Source: Plasmodium relictum (Eukaryota; Apicomplexa; Aconoidasida; Haemosporida; Plasmodiidae). From it: a stretch of 64,000 nucleotides of DNA. Positions 18,862 through 29,543 of the stretch are shown piece by piece (positions within the stretch are counted from its first letter, which is position 1; each line of letters opens with the position of its first letter). The stretch lies in assembly GCF_900005765.1 (NCBI RefSeq), contig NC_041684.1, forward strand, positions 404,889 to 468,888. Direction: 5' to 3'. Under the pieces are notes generated by a model. It searched no databases. It was not told the DNA's origin and saw nothing but the letters and a program-made list of their open reading frames with translations. The position numbers and the translations under genes were made by a program.

Positions 18862-21800
18862 TTAAAAATTATTTTCTTTTTTAAAAGTAGGAACATTTTT
18901 TCCCTTTGGCATTAATGCGTTTTTGGAATTTTTAAGATATTTTAAAATTTCTTTCGTATTAGGGATACTTTTTTCATGCTTTAATACAGGAGGTTTGTTT
19001 CCTTCAATTTTATCTAAAAATGGGTTATCTTTTGAAAAATTGTTTATATCATTAGTTTCTTTGGATGAAGTTCCTTTTAACGAATCATTAAAAGAATTTT
19101 TAGGAAAATTTAATAATTTTTTTTCTAGTGGATTTTTTAGTGCATTATTTGAATTAAATTTAGATGAATTTCCTGAATTAGAATTCAAAAATGTTCCATT
19201 TGTTGTGTAGTCACTTTTTTCATTTTTATTTTGCTCATCTAGCAAAAGGTTTGATTGTATAGTACTTTCTGTATTCTTGTTTTCATCATTTATAGGATTA
19301 GAATTAATTGATTTTGAAAATTTTACCTTATGATAATTTTTTTCGTTCTTATCGTTAACACTGAAACTTTTAGAATTAGTGCAACTTATATTTTCACTTT
19401 CATCAGTATTTAATTTATCTTCTACTGTTTTATCTGTTTCATTGTTTTCTGTGCCTATAGATTTTTTACTGGGAAATTGTTTTAACGTTGATAAATTTTT
19501 TATGTTATGAAACTTTTTTATAAAAGAAATATTTTTTATACTTGATTTTTCCTCACTACTTTTAGCATTGTACATTTTAGGTTTCAGAATAATTTTTGTT
19601 GACCTAATCTTATTAATTGGATTAACACTTTTTATATCCTCTTTTTCTTCTTTATTTTCTTCTTTTATTTCTTTTTTTTTCGTTTCTTCTTCTTTTACCT
19701 CTTTTATTTCTTCTTTTTTCGTTTCTTCTTCTTTTACCTCTTTTATTTCTTCTTTTTTTGTTTCTTCTTCTTTCACCTCTTTTATTTCTTCTTTTTTCGT
19801 TTCTTCTTCTTTCACCTCTTTTATTTCTTCTTTTTTCGTTTCTTCTTCTTTTACCTCTTTTATTTCTTCTTTTTTTGTTTCTTCTTTTTTCACCTCTTTT
19901 ATTTCTTCTTTTTTCGTTTCTTCTTCTTTTACCTCTTTTATTTCTTCTTTTTTCATTTCTTCTTCTTTTACCTCTTTTATTTCTTCTTTTTTCATTTCTT
20001 CTTCTTTTACCTCTTTTATTTCTTCTTTTTTTGTTTCTTCTTCTTTTACCTCCTTTATTTCTTCTTTTTTTGTTTCTTCTTCTTTTACCTCCTTTATTTC
20101 TTCTTTTTTTGTTTCTTCTTCTTTTACCTCCTTTATTTCTTCTTTTTTCGTTTCTTCTTCTTCTTTTACCTCTTTTATTTCTTCTTTTTTCGTTTTTTCT
20201 TCTTTTTTTATTTCTTCTTTTATTTCTTTTTTTTTTTTTCCTTCTTCTACTTTTATTTCTTCTTTTTTTACTTCTTCTTTTACTTTTTTTTCTTCTTCTT
20301 CTTTTACTTCTTTTATTTCATCTGTATTTTCTTTTTTCACCTCTTTATTTTCTTCCTTTATTTCCTTATTTAATATTTCTATATCTTTTCTAATGCCTGC
20401 ACTTTCTTCTCCTCTTTTTACATTTACCTCTTTTTCTGTCCCTTCCTTATTTTTTTTATAGTTGTCATCATTCTTTATATAAATAGGTGTTTTATTTGAT
20501 AAAAATTTTGAACTTAATTTTATTTGGTTATTTTTGATATTAAATCCTTTAGCTTTCAACATAATTTTATCTGATCCAATTTCCATAATTGGTTTGTCAT
20601 TTTCTTCTTTTTCATTTTTGTTAACATTTTTAACAACCGACTTAATGGAGTACTTACTTGATAAATTTTTTAATATTAATGCTTTGTTTTTAATTTTAGA
20701 ATTATTTTCCACATTTTTTACTCCCAGAGAGATTAATATATTATTTGCATCAAACAAATTAGCCTTTTCTAGTCTTATTTTGGATTCAAAACTGTGTAAT
20801 TTTGTAGTAGACATGTCTGGTAATTTTTTAAATTCTAATTTTTGTTTATTGCTCTCACTGATTTTATTGACTGTCTTGAGTGATACAAAATTATTAGTCA
20901 TAACAAATACTTTTTTTGTACTTTCAGATTCTGTTTGATTCATTTTTATATCTATATTACTTTTAGGAGTAACTGAAGGATTTTGTTTCTCATTAACTGC
21001 TTTATAATCAGTATTACTTGGTCTTATAATCATTTTTTTACTAATAGTTTTTATATTCATCTCTTTTTCTTTTTCTAATATGTTTGCTTTACTATCATAT
21101 TCTGATTTAATAGATAAATTATTGATTATTCTTTTAGAAAATGTTTGTAATGCAAATTTGTTTGAATACTTTGAATCTAAGTAAGAACTTAAGTCATTTT
21201 CATTTTCCTCTAATATGCTTATTTCTTCCATTTTTATGTTTTTCGTTGTGTCCTTTTTAGTTAGATTATTTTCTAATTCATTATCATCTTCTACGGTATT
21301 ATTATTTTTTTCATTTAAAGTTGATTTTATAGTAGATACATTTTTCGAAAATGAATTCACTTTTTCTTTTTTATCTACATTTATTAATGAATTTTTAGAA
21401 TATGTATTTTTGTTTATGATTGATATTTCATCCATTTGATTTATTTTTCCTTTTTGTTCTTGATTATTTAGTTCAATTTTATTTTTACTTGATATATCTT
21501 CATTTATATATCTTCTTTGTTCCTCTAATTTATTTCTATGTATCTCTTTAGAATTTATTGTTCCTTTTTTTGTTTCTTCCATTTTGAGATTTGATAAGGT
21601 ACTCTTTAAGGATATTTCTTTACAGATTTTTTTTTTTACTTCTAAATTGGGAACAATCGTTTTATTTAAAAGGATATCTTTATTCATTTTTTCTAGTTGC
21701 TTGTCGTTTTTATTTAAAACATTTTTAAATAAATTATTAGATTTTATTTCATTATTCGTTTTCACATTTGCTGTTAATATATTATTTTCATCAAGTAAAA

Positions 21801-24800
21801 TTGATTCTGCATTATTATATTTGTATGTATTTATTCCCTTTTTTATCGGTAAATTCCTTTGTTTTAATAAAATTTTATTATTAGAATAAATTAATTTTTT
21901 TTCATCCTTAATATTATTATTAGAAGATATATTATTACTGCCCTCTGCTGGTTTCTCTAATGTGGATATTTCTTTTTTTAAATCATTTATGACTAGCTTT
22001 GTATTTTCATGCATATTATTATATTCATTGGTATTGCTTTCATTGATCTCTTCTTTGCATGTTTCACTGGCTAGTACATTTGAAAATTGTTTTGCTTCAT
22101 TTTCTTTGTTAATATATTTTTTTATGTTTTGCAATTTTTGATATTGATTCTTAATTACATTTTTTTCAAAAGATGTGGTAGATGGCCTGGTTTCTGTTTC
22201 TTCTCTTTTATTGGAAGATGGATCTCTATCTTTTTTTCTTGTAATTTCATTTTTATTAACATCTAGAATTATATTATGTATAACACTCTTTTTTAATATT
22301 TCATCTTTATTACAATCAACGTTGTTTAATTCCTTGGTAGATATATTTTCTAATTCTTTTTCCGAAAATGTATTTTTGGTAACTTCATTTTTACTTGATA
22401 TTAAAGAAAATTTTGAATTTTGAAAACTTTTTATAGGAGATTTAATTAATTTATCTTTACTTAATGATTCTTCTTTCAATGTAATTTTAATATTCTCATT
22501 ATTTAAAAATATGTTTTTTTTTACATTTGTCTGTTCTATGTTCATACTTTGTTTTAATGAGCTTTCCTTACTTTCATTTTTCCTGCTGAATTTTGGGGTT
22601 TTTCCCACATTATTTCCAACAAAATTATTTGATGAAGCATAATTTTCTTTTAAATTATCATCTTTTCTTAAGACTTGGTAGATTTTCTTTTGATTTATAA
22701 AACTACCATTATTATTTTTGTCTTCAGAATTATTAGGAAGAATTTCTCTAATATTATTTTTATTGCTCTCTGAAGAATATTTATTCTTGATATTATCACT
22801 ATTTGAAGACAATGAATTGGTTTTAATTCTTAAAATTTCATTCCCTATATTATGATCTTTGTTATTAACTTCATTATTTACTATTCTCTTATTTATAGAG
22901 TTTGTTTCTCCTTTACTTTTTAATAAATTTGTTGATTTCTCATTCAAATAAGTAGATTTACATTTTTCATCATTTAAAATGGAAAAACATTCTTTTTCAT
23001 TCTTTTCTATAGTAAAAGGGATTTTAACTGTAGTTTCTTTTTTAAAAATTGTATTTTTTGATACATAATTATTTTTTTTACTAAATAGTAAACGTAATTC
23101 ATTTGATGATAAACCTGGCTTTTGATTAGTACTTTTGGTTTTATCATTAATCATTTTTTTGGAATTAGTTTTCAAAATATTTGTGAATTCATTTTTGTTA
23201 GAATAATCTAAAGGATGCTTTTTTGTATCTTTGTCTAAGGATTTTTCTACATTTATATTTACCTCCTTTAAATTTATTATATCTACTTTATGTGGATTTA
23301 GGGTATTTTTTTGAGTAAATTCCTCATTATTATTAAGTTTATCTGATATTGTCTTTATTAAATTAGTTTTTCTCACTAATTTATTTGTTTGATAACTTTT
23401 TTTATCTAACTTCCTATTGTTAATGCCTTTTTTTTTAATTTTCATGCTTTTCTCGTTTATATATTTTAAGGTATTCTTAGTTAAAAGGTCTGAAGCATTT
23501 TTTGTATTTGGTAAATTTCCCGTATAGATAAAAGAAGACATTTTTTTATTTTTTTCTTCTACAATTAAATTTTCATATAATTCTACTGATTTTTTCTTAA
23601 GTTTATCTCTTGAGAACATTTTTTTAGATTTACTTTTTATAATTCTGATATCATTTCCTCTTTGATTTCTTTTGTTAGTATTATATATACCTTTACGTTT
23701 ACATTTTTCAAATTCAGGAAATATTTTAAAATATTCATTATAACCCTTAGAATTTTTTATTTTTGTTTTTGTAAAATTTTCTTCATCACTACTGTTTGAA
23801 CTTAAATTAGTTTGATTATATGTACAATTCATATCATTAGCCATAGCATGATCTTTTGCACTATGAAGAGAATAGCTTTTATAAGAGTTTTTCCTAACTT
23901 TTTTTCTTCCCTTACTTTTATTTTTAGAATTTTCTTGTAGTTTGCCATTACTTTTAATCAAACTATTGTCATAAAATGACAGTTGAGTATATAACTTATC
24001 ATTATATTCCTTTTGTTTTTTTGTTAATAAAAAATGTTTCAGAGAATGATTATTCGATGGGATAAGCTTATTACTTATTTTAATATGTTTTAATAGACCA
24101 TTAAAATGTAACTTTCTTTTTTCAAGATCTAAATATGTTTTTAGAGAACTATTTTTATTCTTCAACGATATTTTTTTTTTGAGTTTTTCATCAAAATTGT
24201 TTGCATTATTTATTTTTATATTATCATTTTTAAGTAATTTAATTAACATATATTCTGAAATTCGTAAATTATTCATTAATTTTTTATTTTCATTTAGTTC
24301 ATTTAATTCATCAGGTGAATAGTTAACATATTTTTTCTTATTCTCACTGTCATCATACTTTTTAGCTTTTTTTTCCTTTTTTTTTTTAATCATTTTTTTT
24401 TTTATATTAAGAGGATTATTTTCTTCAAGTAACTTATAAATCCTTTCTTCAACTCCATTTTTATTTTCTATTTTATTTTTTGATACTATACCATAATGTT
24501 TAGGTACCTTTTTTATGTTTTCTGCTTTTTTTTTTTTATAATCACTATCATTAATATCTTCTTGGCGAGAAGAATGAACATTCTTTGATTTCATTTTTCT
24601 AACTTTTCCAGAAAATCTTATATTTTTAATCTTTTTCAGATAGCCTATAATATCATCTATATATTCATTGTCGTCGTTTATATACCCATGAATATATTTA
24701 TTTAGTGAGTCTTCTTTATATTTCTTCATTATTTCATTTTTTTTTTGAGATATATTTTTTATATTTCCTTTGATTTTTAAGGTAATTTTCTTTTCTGTTT

Positions 24801-25125
24801 TTATTTCTTTAAACATTTTCTTTTCATTTTTCATAATATCTTTCATGTTTTTCATTAAAGCTATATTATCTTTCAAGTTTTCTTTTTTAGAAGCAATTTT
24901 TTCTTCAATTTCTTCACTATTTAGGCTTATAACTGTAATTAAATCATAAAATTCTTTATTTTTTCTTTTTATTAATCCCTTAATTTTTAATGTATTCATT
25001 TTTGAGGAGGGCATATGATAACTATTATTTTCTAGATTATTATATATTTGAAACTCATTCGTGTAATACTTATCTAATTTATTATTATTCTCTTCTTTAT
25101 TCTTTATGTGATAGCTCTTTTCCAT
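18862..25125 (-). CDS. Very large Lys/Asn/Glu-rich conserved hypothetical protein (2087 residues)
   Basis: A single-exon frame from ATG 25125 to the stop at 18862. Residues ~40-170 contain two related segments starting TLKIKG (about 45 and 115), then a long hydrophilic Lys/Asn/Ser-rich body with no membrane segment or signal peptide. At ~1640-1825 there are about thirteen near-identical copies of a 13-residue Lys/Glu unit (KKEEIKEVKEEET), which should form a highly charged helix. Across the protein a short motif of the form K-I-x-L-K with a later Asn recurs at irregular spacing (for example KILLKQRN, KIRLEKAN, KIMLKAKG, KIILKPKM). No enzymatic domain is recognisable. Highly charged repeats of this type occur in parasite cytoskeletal and exported proteins, but there is no export motif or leader here, so no function is assigned. 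Confidence 0.8.
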   Translation of the reverse strand: MEKSYHIKNKEENNNKLDKYYTNEFQIYNNLENNSYHMPSSKMNTLKIKGLIKRKNKEFYDLITVISLNSEEIEEKIASKKENLKDNIALMKNMKDIMKNEKKMFKEIKTEKKITLKIKGNIKNISQKKNEIMKKYKEDSLNKYIHGYINDDNEYIDDIIGYLKKIKNIRFSGKVRKMKSKNVHSSRQEDINDSDYKKKKAENIKKVPKHYGIVSKNKIENKNGVEERIYKLLEENNPLNIKKKMIKKKKEKKAKKYDDSENKKKYVNYSPDELNELNENKKLMNNLRISEYMLIKLLKNDNIKINNANNFDEKLKKKISLKNKNSSLKTYLDLEKRKLHFNGLLKHIKISNKLIPSNNHSLKHFLLTKKQKEYNDKLYTQLSFYDNSLIKSNGKLQENSKNKSKGRKKVRKNSYKSYSLHSAKDHAMANDMNCTYNQTNLSSNSSDEENFTKTKIKNSKGYNEYFKIFPEFEKCKRKGIYNTNKRNQRGNDIRIIKSKSKKMFSRDKLKKKSVELYENLIVEEKNKKMSSFIYTGNLPNTKNASDLLTKNTLKYINEKSMKIKKKGINNRKLDKKSYQTNKLVRKTNLIKTISDKLNNNEEFTQKNTLNPHKVDIINLKEVNINVEKSLDKDTKKHPLDYSNKNEFTNILKTNSKKMINDKTKSTNQKPGLSSNELRLLFSKKNNYVSKNTIFKKETTVKIPFTIEKNEKECFSILNDEKCKSTYLNEKSTNLLKSKGETNSINKRIVNNEVNNKDHNIGNEILRIKTNSLSSNSDNIKNKYSSESNKNNIREILPNNSEDKNNNGSFINQKKIYQVLRKDDNLKENYASSNNFVGNNVGKTPKFSRKNESKESSLKQSMNIEQTNVKKNIFLNNENIKITLKEESLSKDKLIKSPIKSFQNSKFSLISSKNEVTKNTFSEKELENISTKELNNVDCNKDEILKKSVIHNIILDVNKNEITRKKDRDPSSNKREETETRPSTTSFEKNVIKNQYQKLQNIKKYINKENEAKQFSNVLASETCKEEINESNTNEYNNMHENTKLVINDLKKEISTLEKPAEGSNNISSNNNIKDEKKLIYSNNKILLKQRNLPIKKGINTYKYNNAESILLDENNILTANVKTNNEIKSNNLFKNVLNKNDKQLEKMNKDILLNKTIVPNLEVKKKICKEISLKSTLSNLKMEETKKGTINSKEIHRNKLEEQRRYINEDISSKNKIELNNQEQKGKINQMDEISIINKNTYSKNSLINVDKKEKVNSFSKNVSTIKSTLNEKNNNTVEDDNELENNLTKKDTTKNIKMEEISILEENENDLSSYLDSKYSNKFALQTFSKRIINNLSIKSEYDSKANILEKEKEMNIKTISKKMIIRPSNTDYKAVNEKQNPSVTPKSNIDIKMNQTESESTKKVFVMTNNFVSLKTVNKISESNKQKLEFKKLPDMSTTKLHSFESKIRLEKANLFDANNILISLGVKNVENNSKIKNKALILKNLSSKYSIKSVVKNVNKNEKEENDKPIMEIGSDKIMLKAKGFNIKNNQIKLSSKFLSNKTPIYIKNDDNYKKNKEGTEKEVNVKRGEESAGIRKDIEILNKEIKEENKEVKKENTDEIKEVKEEEEKKVKEEVKKEEIKVEEGKKKKEIKEEIKKEEKTKKEEIKEVKEEEETKKEEIKEVKEEETKKEEIKEVKEEETKKEEIKEVKEEETKKEEIKEVKEEEMKKEEIKEVKEEEMKKEEIKEVKEEETKKEEIKEVKKEETKKEEIKEVKEEETKKEEIKEVKEEETKKEEIKEVKEEETKKEEIKEVKEEETKKEEIKEVKEEETKKKEIKEENKEEKEDIKSVNPINKIRSTKIILKPKMYNAKSSEEKSSIKNISFIKKFHNIKNLSTLKQFPSKKSIGTENNETDKTVEDKLNTDESENISCTNSKSFSVNDKNEKNYHKVKFSKSINSNPINDENKNTESTIQSNLLLDEQNKNEKSDYTTNGTFLNSNSGNSSKFNSNNALKNPLEKKLLNFPKNSFNDSLKGTSSKETNDINNFSKDNPFLDKIEGNKPPVLKHEKSIPNTKEILKYLKNSKNALMPKGKNVPTFKKENNF
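19665..20205 (-). repeat. 39-bp minisatellite encoding KKEEIKEVKEEET
   Basis: About thirteen tandem copies of a 39-bp unit, with small variants (Met for Thr in two copies, one Lys for Glu, one with an extra Glu). Silent Cys/Thr-codon-level differences (for example tttcgtttc versus tttttgttt on the plus strand) group neighbouring copies, as expected from repeated duplication. Because no unit contains a stop on the opposite strand, a long antisense Ser/Phe frame also appears there. Confidence 0.9.
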
Positions 25126-25521
25126 TTTTTCGTCTTAATATTTTTTTTTTTTTTTTTGTATTCGTTGTTTTCTTTTTTTATTGTACCATTATTATTAATA
25201 CAAATATGCTTGCCACTTTGATATATGTGTAATTTATTACATAAATATTTTTCCTAATGGCCATATGCTCATAAGAGTAAAAAATCAATTTTTTAATTAA
25301 GAGAATATATTTTTATTAATAATACTTTATATTTATTTTTTTTTCTTTATAGTATAATTGAAATATTATTTCTAAAAATAAAATAAAAAAGAAAGAGAAA
25401 AAGATAAGAAAATACTTATTTTATTGAAAGATAATAATTCAAAAATATTTAGTTTTATTTAACTAGTAATAAAAAGAAATAAATATAAAACTTTTGAACT
25501 ATATTAGCATTACGTACTTTC
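25126..25521. other. Intergenic upstream of the 2087-residue gene
   Basis: About 400 bp between two minus-strand genes. T runs and AT-rich sequence, including the presumed promoter of the large gene. No further gene seen. Confidence 0.55.
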
Positions 25522-26174
25522 TTATGATTTATACTTTTCCAATGAAAGCTTGTATTTGGGATTTTTTTCTTTAAAATTGTGATCGGTTAAATACGTTAGG
25601 CTCTATAAAAAGAATTAAAAGAAAAAATTGACAAACTAAACTCACAAAAATTATTACTCTTTCCTTTTTTTTTTTTATTTAAAAGCATTTCCTTAAAAGG
25701 AAACAAATTAATTTATAAAGAATTGTTATATATGAATTATAGATTCTCATATATAACGGAAAAAAATATATATATTTAGATAAATTAAATGACGTAAATA
25801 GCATGAAAAAAAAATATATATATTTATATAAGTGCTATATAAAAAAAAATATATGTGAAATAGCAATTTTAAAAGTATCCAGGTATTTTCCTATTTTTTT
25901 TTTTATATGAAAAAATGCACACATCAAAAAAAAAAAAAAAAATTTAATGCACATTATTATATCTTTTGCAACAGATCAAAAGAGTTGTAAGAACGTGAGA
26001 AAAAAAAAAAAATTAAAAAAAATTATGACTTAGTCATATATAATGAAGAAAAAAAATAATATATATAAAGAATTTTTTTTATATATTTCTTCATATTCAA
26101 GTTTTTACCTTTCTAAGAAAATTTCTCGAAAAAATAAACTCCAGCTGTTTTTGTTTTGGTATAGGTTCAGGCAT
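25522..26174 (-). CDS. Very small protein, 48 residues, two exons
   Basis: Exon 1 runs 26174-26109 and encodes 22 residues starting MPEPIPKQKQLEFIFSRNF. It ends at an AAG|GTAAAA donor. Exon 2 runs 25602-25522 after a TATAG acceptor and encodes 26 residues starting SLTYLTDHNFKEKNPKY, then TAA. The junction is in phase 0 and both exons are clearly richer in G+C than the ~506-bp intron. The protein is basic, without a membrane segment. The short N-terminal proline patch and basic body resemble small accessory subunits of mitochondrial complexes or of ribonucleoprotein particles, but I recognise no family. A further exon inside the long intron cannot be excluded. The gene is divergent from ribosomal protein SA. 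Confidence 0.55.
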
Positions 26175-28344
26175 TTTTTAGCTTCAGATTAAATACCTCT
26201 AATATAAAATTATATATATATAGTCTTAAAATTTTAATTTTGCTAAATTAAATTTAATTTTGAAGAAAAAAAAAAATTATTTTTGAAAATTAAAAAAGTA
26301 GATAAGCTTCATAAAATATGAAACAAAAGTTTCATTAAAAAGGAAAAAATATATATATATAATGAATAATTTAAAGAAAATAAGTTAAGATTAATATATA
26401 TACTTATATGAATGCTTTTTATTGTAAATTGATAAACTCAAATTTGTAAAGGTTTTATAACAAAATCCGAAATTAAAAATTGCCACTTATTAAACTGAAT
26501 GTTTAAATTGTACACATTCTAATTGGACTTGCATTTATTAAAAAGAGAAATAAATGAACAATGATTAAAATGTTTTAATGATTTTAAGTCTATAATCAAG
26601 AAAATGAATAAATCAAAAATAGAAAAAATATTCACAACATTTTAAACATTTTTGTTATGTTCCTTTTTTTTTTTCCTTTTTTAAATTTTACTATGTTTTT
26701 ATTATATAATTTGCATTTAAATCACTTATTCAAAATAAGGAAGAGATTCAATTTAGATGTTAAAAAAAAAAAAAAAAATTTTAAATTAAAATTAAATATG
26801 AAAGAAGAATGTAAAATAAAAATATCAAATGGAGTAACGGAATCCTCTATATTAAACTTTTTTTAAAATAAAAAAAAAAAAGGAATCAATATTGGGGGGG
26901 TTTCCTTTTTATTCGTATATAGCAATTGAAAAAGTATATAAAAATAAAATTTCTCCTTTTATAATAATTTATGTAAAAATGAAATTATATTTTGTTTTAA
27001 TAAATTTTTTGGATCCAAAAAAGAATCCAAAATAAATATTATATAGCTATTATTACATTTTACACATTTTAATTTAATGAACATGTAAATATACAGCTGT
27101 TTTTATTTTATGTAATTCTTCAAAATTATGGTAGCATAATTATATGTATCTGGGATTTTAACATATATAAATAGAAAATATATTTTCTTTTTCTTTTTTT
27201 TTTTATCATTTTAACTCAAATAATAATAGTAAAAATATTTAATAGAATTAAATAAAATAATAAACAATAATTTTTTAATATTATAATTATCAAGTTCAAA
27301 TGCTCATTTAAAATATATTTCCTATAGTTAACAATTCAATTGCATAATATTTTTTTTTTTATTCAACACTTCAAAGAAAGATATATTCTTTCATATAATT
27401 TAAAAAAAATAAAATGATTTAGCAACAAGAATGTATTTATATAAAGATTTAACAAATATAGTGAAATTTTTTCATGTTTGGAGAAAAAGTAAAATGTTTT
27501 ATGAAAATATTAATCAAATTTTAAAAAATTCTTTTGACAAAAAAAAAAAAAAGAGTATATATATATATAATTAATAAAAGGTAAAAAAATTTTTTTTGTT
27601 GTTTTGAAAAGAAAAAAAGAAATATTAATATGAACAAATTTAATTAAATTTTTTTATTAATGATAATGAAAAAGTATTTCATTTAAATTTTATGTATGTT
27701 TACTGTACAAAAGATAAAAAAAAATAAAATGAAAAAACAAAAAGAAAATATAATATATAGAACACCCCTCAGTTCCCCATATTTTAAGCAAAAAATGTAA
27801 TATAAAGAATTTAAATATTATTTAAATATAGAATATCGCATGTTTGTGATATATTTTAAAATTGTTTATTACATATTTTAAGAACATATTTTTTTAATAT
27901 TTATATTTTAATAATCACAATGAAAAATTAATTAAAAAAAAAAAATTTATTGAATTTTTTCCTTATTTTATTTATATATCTACATACATATGTATATGTA
28001 TATATTTATATATTTATATTTTAACTTTTAATTTTTTTTTTTTATTATATTATTATTTTTTTTATTATATATAATTAACAATTCCATTTTTTCACATGAA
28101 GTAAATTGAAAAATATAAAAATTTTGATTATTATTTTTATACAATAAATTTTATTATAATTAAATATATTAGATGAATAAACTTTAATAAAAATATAAGC
28201 TTGTAGATAAAAAGTAATTTTTAGTAATTTTGAAGTTTTTGTCATATTCAATTTCTACATAAAATATTAGTACTGTATTGAAATAAAATAAATAAAACAA
28301 TAAGACAAAAATTGGAATAATTTAGTGTTAAAATATAAAAAAAA
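26175..28344. promoter_or_regulatory. Divergent intergenic region, includes the uS2 promoter
   Basis: About 2.2 kb between the 48-residue gene (minus) and ribosomal protein SA (plus). It contains a run of seven G at 26894-26900 and a GC-rich patch at 27761-27780 with two C4 blocks. The remainder is A/T homopolymer. A 69-codon plus-strand frame at 26657-26866 is driven by T and A runs and I do not support it. Confidence 0.5.
27761..27780 (-). promoter_or_regulatory. Paired G-box-like element upstream of uS2
   Basis: Read on the minus strand this short patch contains GGGG, a spacer, and GAGGGG within 17 bases, about 565 bp upstream of the uS2 ATG. Plasmodium G-box promoter elements are described as short G4-containing sites, active in either orientation. 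The match is by eye; no activity is shown. Confidence 0.35.
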
Positions 28345-29543
28345 ATGAGTAACAAAAAGCCATTATCCCCAAAAGAAGAAAGCATTTCGAAAATGCTTAT
28401 ATGTAAAGTAAGATAAATTATTTTTTTTTTTATAAAAAAAAAAAAGCAACAAAACATAATAATATTATTCCATAGTTTTATTAAAAGTATTTGAAAAATA
28501 CAATATTTTGTGTTGTACATAAATATATATATTTATATATGTATATTTAGTAATTAAAAAAAAAAAGAAAAATATGCATGAAAATAAATAAAATACATAT
28601 AATATAAAATGAAACAAAATAAAAAATAATTTAAAAAAAAAAAGAAAGGAAAAAAAAATAATAAGAAAATAATATGAAATGATACAGAATAGAGTAAAAT
28701 AAATTAATTTTTTTTTTTTTTTTAATAATATTATAAGTAATGTTTTAAACATGTGTTTAAGATTTTTTAGTAGATAATGTAAATATATATTTGTATATGT
28801 TTATTTAATATTAGGTTCATATAGGAACAAAAAATTTAGAGAATAAGATGAAAAGGTATGTATATACAAGAGCAAAAGATGGTGTTCACATAATAAATTT
28901 GGCTAAAACATATGAAAAGTTACAATTAGCTGCAAGAATAATAGTAGCTATAAGTAACCCAGCTGATGTAGTAGTAGTATCAGCTAGACCATTTGGAAGT
29001 AGAGCTGTTTTAAAATTTGCACAATATACAGGTGCCCAAGCAATTGCAGGAAGATGGACTCCAGGTATGTTAACAAATCAAATTATCCAAAAATTTACTG
29101 AACCAAGATTATTAATAGTTACAGATCCAAGAACTGATGCTCAACCAGTTAAAGAATCTTCTTATGCAAATATACCAGTCATAGCATTATGTGATTCTGA
29201 CTCTCCTTTAGAACATGTAGATATAGCTATTCCATGTAATAACAAGGGAAAGGAATCTATTGCACTTATGTATTGGTTATTAGCACAAGAAGTTTTATAT
29301 CTTAAGGGAACATTAAAAAGATCTGAGCCATGGAATGTTATGGTTGATATGTTTTTATGGAGAGATCCTGAACAATTTGAATTAAAAAATTTAGCAAATG
29401 AAGAAAATGCTGCTGCAGCTCCTCATTTAGCAGATAACCAATATGCTACTGAAGCTCCTTATGAAGAATGGAATAAAAAAGAAGAATGGAATGATAATGC
29501 AAATGAAGAATGGAAAAATCCTATTACTGCTGATGAGTGGTAA
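28345..29543 (+). CDS. RPSA: 40S ribosomal protein SA (uS2)
   Basis: Two exons, 28345-28407 and 28815-29543, separated by a 407-bp intron (GTAAGA donor, TATTAG acceptor, phase 0), give 263 residues. Exon 1 starts [20 protein letters not shown]; exon 2 resumes [20 protein letters not shown], the expected uS2 N-terminal sequence. The core is highly conserved: [47 protein letters not shown] and [13 protein letters not shown]. The C-terminal tail carries repeated Glu-Trp (EEW) motifs, like the Glu-Trp repeats of animal SA. It is a structural component of the small cytosolic subunit, needed for 20S pre-rRNA maturation. Its codon and base composition are clearly less AT-biased than neighbours, as usual for highly expressed genes. 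The ATG at 28848 is internal, so calling the gene from the second exon alone truncates it. Confidence 0.97.

Noticed and set aside
19665-20205. Possible CRISPR array
   Set aside because: Units are contiguous coding repeats without unique spacers, in a eukaryote.
19568-20461. Plus-strand Ser/Phe-rich frame of 297 codons
   Set aside because: It lies wholly over the 39-bp repeat of the minus-strand gene and exists only because no unit has an antisense stop.
26657-26866. Plus-strand 69-codon frame between two genes
   Set aside because: Built from T and A homopolymers; no splice signals or balanced composition.
28248-28752. Minus-strand hydrophobic frames over the uS2 first exon and intron
   Set aside because: Antisense to a secure ribosomal protein gene and dominated by A/T homopolymers.
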